From: Niveispirillum sp.
GTDB lineage: Bacteria; Pseudomonadota; Alphaproteobacteria; Azospirillales; Azospirillaceae
Assembly: GCF_017996735.1 (NCBI RefSeq)
Contig: NZ_JAGOGJ010000070.1
Span: 1 to 34,200, forward strand
Reading direction: 5' to 3'
Length of the DNA: 34,200 nt
Shown: positions 32,208 to 34,200 of the stretch, in pieces
Layout: every line of letters begins with the position of its first letter
How positions within the stretch are numbered: the stretch's first letter is position 1
Made by a program: the position numbers and the translations under genes
The notes under the pieces: generated by a model
Databases searched by the model: none
Seen by the model: only the letters and a program-made list of their open reading frames with translations
What the model was told of the DNA's origin: nothing

Positions 32208-32399
32208 GGCGCCTCTCCCCCTTGCGGTTGATGATCCATGGATGCCGGCAACGGCACCCCTGTTTCTGCAACAACGCACAAGGGCGATTGTTGCAGCGGT
32301 GCCCGTGACCTCTGTCCTTTTCCGGGCAACCTCTCCGCTCCCTGCCTGTTCAGCCTGCGGTACCGGTTCCAGACCGGGCATGACGCGGGAGGCGGGGGC

Positions 32400-34133
32400 A
32401 TGGCCAGTATCATCGGCGGCAATAATGCGGAAGCGCTGAACGGCGGCGCGGATGGCGACTTTATCCATGGTGGCGGCGGCAATGACACGCTGCGCGGCGG
32501 GGCCGGCAACGACACGCTGACGGGCGGTGACGGCTGGGACCTGTTGTTCGGCGATGAGGGGGACGACACGCTGATCGGCGGGTCGTTCGACACCCTGACC
32601 GGCGGTCCCGGCCGTGACCTTTTTGTGCCCCGCGCCGAAAGCCCGTCCTATTTTGCCTTTGAAAGCCGCATCACCGATTTCACCATCGGCGAGGATCGGA
32701 TCGACCTGTCGGCGACCGGCATCACCAATATGGAGATGGCCCGCCTGTTCCTGACCGACCTGGGTGATGGCGATACGCTGTTCCAGTTGCGGGCCAGCAA
32801 TGGCCACGCGTCCCTGATCATCAACCAGCCCCTGGCCAGCCTGGGTGCGTCGGACTTCGTCTTCGCCACCGATGCCGGCCCGCGTTCCCTGCTGGGTGGC
32901 GGCGGGCCGGATGATCTTGTGGGCGGCAGTTTCAACGACACGCTGGACGGCGGGCTGGGGGATGATTTCCTGGCCGGCGGTGCCAGTGCAGACCGGCTGA
33001 TCCTGCGTGGCGGGCGGGACGATGCGCTGGGCGGGGCGGGGGCCGATATCTTCGCGGTGGAGCCGGCGGGGGGCTTCAGTTTCCACCGCATCCTGGATTT
33101 TACGCCGGCTACGGACAAGATCGACCTGACCGGCTATGGCATCGGAAGCTGGAACGCCGTCAGCTTCCTGTTCAATTCCGACTATAATGGCACGGGCAGT
33201 TCCGCCATCAACCTGATGCGCGGCGGGCAGACGACGCTGGTGTTCGACGGGGTGGACCGGTCGCGCATCGTGCCGGCCGATTTTATCTTCGCCACCGTTA
33301 CCACACCGCTGGAACTGTATGGCGGGTCGATGACCGACCTGTTCGGTGGCCGGGCCAATGACCGTCTGTATGGCAGCACCTTTGCCGAGCGCATGTTCGG
33401 CGAACAGGGTGACGACACGATCCATTCCGGCGGCGGACAGGATACGATGTCGGGGGGCCTGGGCCGCGATGTGTTTGTGCTGGCCGGGCTGGACCAGCCC
33501 GCCGCTACCACCATCGTGGATTTTCAGCAGGGGCTGGACCGGATCGACCTGTCGGCCATGGGCATCGCCAGCTTCGACATGCTGCGCACCATCATGGGGT
33601 TAAGCCCGCCCGGCGGGAACAGTTTCAAGGTCGGCAACACACAATTGAGCCTGACCTTCCCGCGTGACCGGCTGACGGCGGCGGATTTTATCTTTGCCGC
33701 GGACCAGCCGGGGCGGCAACTGGTCTCCGCCGGGGGCAATGGCGGGCTGATCGGGGCGTCGGGCAACGACACGCTGATCGGCGGCGGTGTCTCCGAACAA
33801 TTGCTGGGCGGTGATGGCGATGATGTGCTGATGGACCGGGGCAGCCCCACCTATACCGGCAACAGCGATACCATGGTCGGCGGGGCCGGCCGCGACACGT
33901 TCATCATCACCTATCTGGACGGGCGCGATGTCATCACCGATTTCACGCCGGGCAGCGACCGGCTGGACCTGTCGGTCCTGGGGATCGGCAGTTTCGAGAC
34001 GTTCCTGCTGCTGGCGGAATCGGCGCGCGTTGGCGGGGTGGCCACCACCTATATCCGGTCGGACCTGGCCTGGGACCGGGGTGGGGGGATCGCGCTGCGC
34101 ACCGACCGGGGCAGATCGGGCCAGGGGATGTGA
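32400..34133 (+). CDS. RTX-type calcium-binding modular protein (incomplete, frameshifted)
   Basis: Residues 15-61 carry glycine-rich nonapeptide repeats (GGGGNDTLRGGAGNDTLTGGDGWDLLFGDEGDDTLIGG), which bind calcium in RTX proteins. Then four modules of about 140 residues repeat the pattern nonapeptides, D-x-FVL, ITDFT-x-G-x-DRIDLS-x-x-GI, and a strand ending ADFIFA. The DRIDLS anchors begin at 32694, 33114, 33537 and 33957, i.e. 420, 423 and 420 bases apart. ATG 32400 follows GGAGGCGGGGG; upstream in-frame sequence looks non-coding. Such proteins are usually secreted by type I systems. The frame stops at 34133, but a related reading frame continues to the window end, so the gene is probably longer. 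No signal peptide is present. Confidence 0.85.
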   Translation: MASIIGGNNAEALNGGADGDFIHGGGGNDTLRGGAGNDTLTGGDGWDLLFGDEGDDTLIGGSFDTLTGGPGRDLFVPRAESPSYFAFESRITDFTIGEDRIDLSATGITNMEMARLFLTDLGDGDTLFQLRASNGHASLIINQPLASLGASDFVFATDAGPRSLLGGGGPDDLVGGSFNDTLDGGLGDDFLAGGASADRLILRGGRDDALGGAGADIFAVEPAGGFSFHRILDFTPATDKIDLTGYGIGSWNAVSFLFNSDYNGTGSSAINLMRGGQTTLVFDGVDRSRIVPADFIFATVTTPLELYGGSMTDLFGGRANDRLYGSTFAERMFGEQGDDTIHSGGGQDTMSGGLGRDVFVLAGLDQPAATTIVDFQQGLDRIDLSAMGIASFDMLRTIMGLSPPGGNSFKVGNTQLSLTFPRDRLTAADFIFAADQPGRQLVSAGGNGGLIGASGNDTLIGGGVSEQLLGGDGDDVLMDRGSPTYTGNSDTMVGGAGRDTFIITYLDGRDVITDFTPGSDRLDLSVLGIGSFETFLLLAESARVGGVATTYIRSDLAWDRGGGIALRTDRGRSGQGM

Positions 34134-34200
34134 TCCTGGCCAGCCAGACCGCACCGGTGAACCGGGAGGCGACGGATGTCGCCACCGATCTGTTCGGCGG
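34108..34200 (+). other. Frameshift and continuation of the RTX gene
   Basis: The 32400 frame ends with TGA at 34131-34133. The next frame from 34112 reads QIGPGDVILAS and continues to DVATDLFGG at the window edge. QIGPGDVILA matches the module-ending strand seen earlier (RIVPADFIFA, RLTAADFIFA, SLGASDFVFA). One base is missing at or near the GGGG run 34108-34111; with five G residues the frame would be continuous. So the stop is either a sequencing/assembly error in a G-run or a true indel. Confidence 0.75.

Noticed and set aside
31986..33425. Long minus-strand frame of 479 codons opposite the RTX gene
   Set aside because: Only its last 73 codons, from ATG 32207 with a strong ribosome-binding site, look like a protein. 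The rest mirrors the RTX coding strand.

Overview
This is a GC-rich bacterial window with short intergenic gaps. It carries three twin-arginine export signals, a TonB-dependent receptor and many small catabolic enzymes. Together these suggest a Gram-negative alphaproteobacterium; Azospirillaceae/Rhodospirillales or a sphingomonad are plausible, but no marker gene here settles it. I saw no rRNA, tRNA, CRISPR array or insertion sequence.

Layout. 1-3353: the 3' end of a TonB-dependent receptor, a Tat-exported flavin amine oxidase, and a membrane cytochrome b561-like/cytochrome c fusion. 3709-7644: a hyuA/hyuB-type pair (hydantoinase, oxoprolinase or lactamase). 7868-10700: a Tat-exported alpha/beta hydrolase, a short HTH protein, and a SAM methyltransferase translationally coupled to a small helical protein. 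10915-16307 (+): a Tat-exported DUF1838 protein, two MFS transporters and a FAD-linked oxidase. 16345-20785 (-): a second FAD-linked oxidase coupled to a quinone-reductase-type MDR protein, a 171-aa protein, and a zinc alcohol dehydrogenase. 20962-24023 (+): a LeuC/LeuD-type hydro-lyase pair and a PEP-mutase/isocitrate-lyase superfamily lyase. 24497-26878: a soluble chemoreceptor with a duplicated PAS domain and an IclR regulator. 27082-28299 (-): a serine hydrolase. 28603-31940 (+): a compact operon of cytochrome c, flavin monooxygenase, an Asp/Glu-racemase-like protein without catalytic cysteines, and a PuuE-like polysaccharide-deacetylase-fold hydrolase. 31986-34200: a 73-aa single-TM protein and a modular RTX-type protein running off the window, with an apparent frameshift.

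How it may work together (inference). The gene set reads as a catabolic island for an organic substrate, perhaps an N-heterocyclic or alkyl-aromatic compound. It offers outer-membrane uptake, periplasmic oxidation feeding cytochromes, MFS import, FAD- and NAD-dependent side-chain oxidation, flavin hydroxylation, ring or amide hydrolysis (HyuAB, PuuE-like), and a hydro-lyase plus C-C lyase finish that would yield pyruvate and a carboxylic acid. The IclR protein and the PAS chemoreceptor would supply regulation and taxis. No ring-cleavage dioxygenase is visible, and the substrate cannot be named from sequence alone.

Three copies of a 138-155 bp palindromic intergenic repeat (3371-3508, 7661-7815, 26900-27052) and several strong hairpin terminators punctuate the region.
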